From Pelargonium cotyledonis (Eukaryota > Streptophyta > Magnoliopsida > Geraniales > Geraniaceae): a stretch of DNA of 45,021 nt. Below, piece by piece: positions 43,823 through 45,021 of this stretch. Location of the stretch: the NCBI GenBank assembly GCA_036897625.1, contig JAYMTA010000078.1, positions 1 to 45,021 of the forward strand, in the 5' to 3' direction. Both the position numbers and the translations under genes were made by a program. The notes beneath the pieces were generated by a model. It was not told the DNA's origin, did no database searches, and worked only from the letters and a program-made list of their open reading frames with translations. Position 1 is the first letter of the stretch; each line of letters starts with the position of its first letter.

Positions 43823-45021
43823 ATGGTTATGGATACCAAAAACAAGTTTCATGCCATTTGCATCCCATCCCCAGTTCAAAGCCACATAAAGGCCATGCCT
43901 GACTTGGCCAAAATCCTACACCACCACAAAGGCTTCCATGTAACCTTTGTGAACACTGAGTTCAACCATAAACGTTTTCTGAGATCTGGAGGTCCCAACT
44001 CCTTGGATGGCTAGCCAGGATTCAGATTTGTATCCATTCCTGATGAGTCAGACTCAGATCTTGATGCCAACCAGGACTTGGAGGCTCTCACTGAAGCCTG
44101 TAAAAATAATTTACTGGTTCCATTGCAAACCTCAACAACTCCACAAATGCTCCTCCTGTGAGCTGCATTGTCTCGGATTCTTTACTGATGGTCAGCTCAG
44201 TTCTTGCTCGAGATTTCGATGTTCCTCTTGTATCCTTCTTCACCATCGCTGCTTGTTCTTTGATGGCGTATAGACATTATCGCGCTCTGAGAGACAAGGG
44301 CTTGATGCCACATAAAGGTATAGAATTTCGTAACTGATCACTGTTTTTCTTGTAGTCCTGCTCTCTGTTTGTTCTGACGCTTTGTGGTTTGACAGATTAA
44401 AGCTATTTAACGAACGGGTATTTGGACACAGTCATAGATTGGATTCCAGGCTTGAAAGAGATTCGTCTCAAGGATCTCCCAAGCTTTATTCGCACAACGG
44501 ATCCAAACGATACCATTTTTTCGGCATGCATGGAAGCAGCAGAGGAAGCTTCAAAATCCTCAGCAGTTATTGTACACAGTTTCGATGCATTGGAAGGAGA
44601 AGTTTTGGACGCTCTCTCGTCGTTTTTCGCCAGAGTTTACGCCATCGGACCTATTCCATTGCCTCTAAGCAAAATTCCACAAAACAGCCCTTTAAACACC
44701 ATAGGACACAGTCTGTGGAAAGAGGACACTGAGTGTCTCCAATGGCTCAACTCTTGGGCTCCCAACTCTGTGCTTTATGCCAACTTTGGGAGCTTAGTTG
44801 TGCTCACTCCACAGCAACTCACTGAGTTTGCTTGGGGACTTGCTAATAGCAAGCACCCATTTTTGTGGATAATTAGGCCTGATTTGGTGATTGGTGAAGC
44901 AGCAATTTTGCCTCATGAGTTTGTGGTGGAGACTAAAGAGAGGTTTTGTGACAAGTTGGTGTCCACAACAGCAAGTCCTGATGCACCAATCTGTTGGAGG
45001 GTTCTTGACACACTGTGGATG
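43823..45021 (+). pseudogene. UGT85-like UDP-glycosyltransferase pseudogene, runs off window end
   Basis: Two exons, 43823-44317 and from 44396, separated by a 78-bp GT-AG intron at the site typical of UGT85 genes. Exon 1 starts MVMDTKNKFHAICIPSPVQS and HIKAMPDLAKILHHHKGFHV; the catalytic His of the family GHINPM motif is kept as SHIKAM. Exon 2 has LDTVIDWIPGLKEIRLKDLP, SFIRTTDPNDT, VLYANFGSLVVLTPQQLTEF and [15 protein letters not shown]. Family members glucosylate small molecules such as cyanohydrins, flavonoids or hormones. Lesions: TAG at 44012-44014, a frameshift near 44140, a stop (TAA) at the start of exon 2 near 44398, and a one-base shift near 44942 before the PSPG box, which continues in another frame to its HCGW motif at the window edge. 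Confidence 0.88.

Overview
This window is nuclear DNA from a flowering plant, almost certainly a eudicot. The genes have many AT-rich introns with GT-AG borders. The families are plant-specific (F-box/FBA, bHLH113-type, QALGGH zinc finger, FUC95A-type GH95, UGT85, CYP96). Nuclear tRNAs, a chromovirus-like Ty3/gypsy retrotransposon and a Stowaway-like MITE are also present. A rosid such as a Rosaceae species is possible, but I cannot prove it.

Left part (1-12 kb). An F-box gene on the minus strand (2629-3738) faces a DCAF8-type WD40 gene that lacks its first exon and has a damaged C-terminus (4680-6145). A five-exon bHLH113-like transcription factor gene lies on the minus strand (6520-7693); I rebuilt it from splice sites because its exons are short. 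A tRNA-Ala(AGC) follows (9122-9194). Next is an intronless gene of unknown function (10112-11584), whose apparent original start, 34 codons upstream, is cut off by an in-frame TAG.

Middle (12.9-31 kb). Two complete tandem ten-exon GH95 alpha-L-fucosidase genes (12952-18623 and 18970-23560) share all intron phases and predict 833 and 826 residues. They probably act on fucosylated xyloglucan or other cell-wall glycans. Then come a small NFD6-like organellar protein gene (24039-25183) with an hAT-like insertion in its 3' region, and an intronless C2H2 zinc-finger repressor gene with a C-terminal EAR motif (30569-31123).

Right part (32-45 kb). This is decayed DNA. A cyclin A3-like pseudogene (minus) ends exactly at the left end of a broken Ty3/gypsy retrotransposon (35305-40611). 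The right end of the same element cuts a CYP96A-like P450 gene (minus). The two flanks come from different genes and show no target-site duplication, which suggests a rearrangement through LTR elements rather than a simple insertion. A tRNA with a UUU (Lys) anticodon and a UGT85-like pseudogene that runs off the window end complete the region.

I see no operon-like or defence-type system. The most notable items are the chimeric LTR junction, the fold-back hAT-like element, the stop codon inside a conserved-looking N-terminus, and the tandem GH95 pair.
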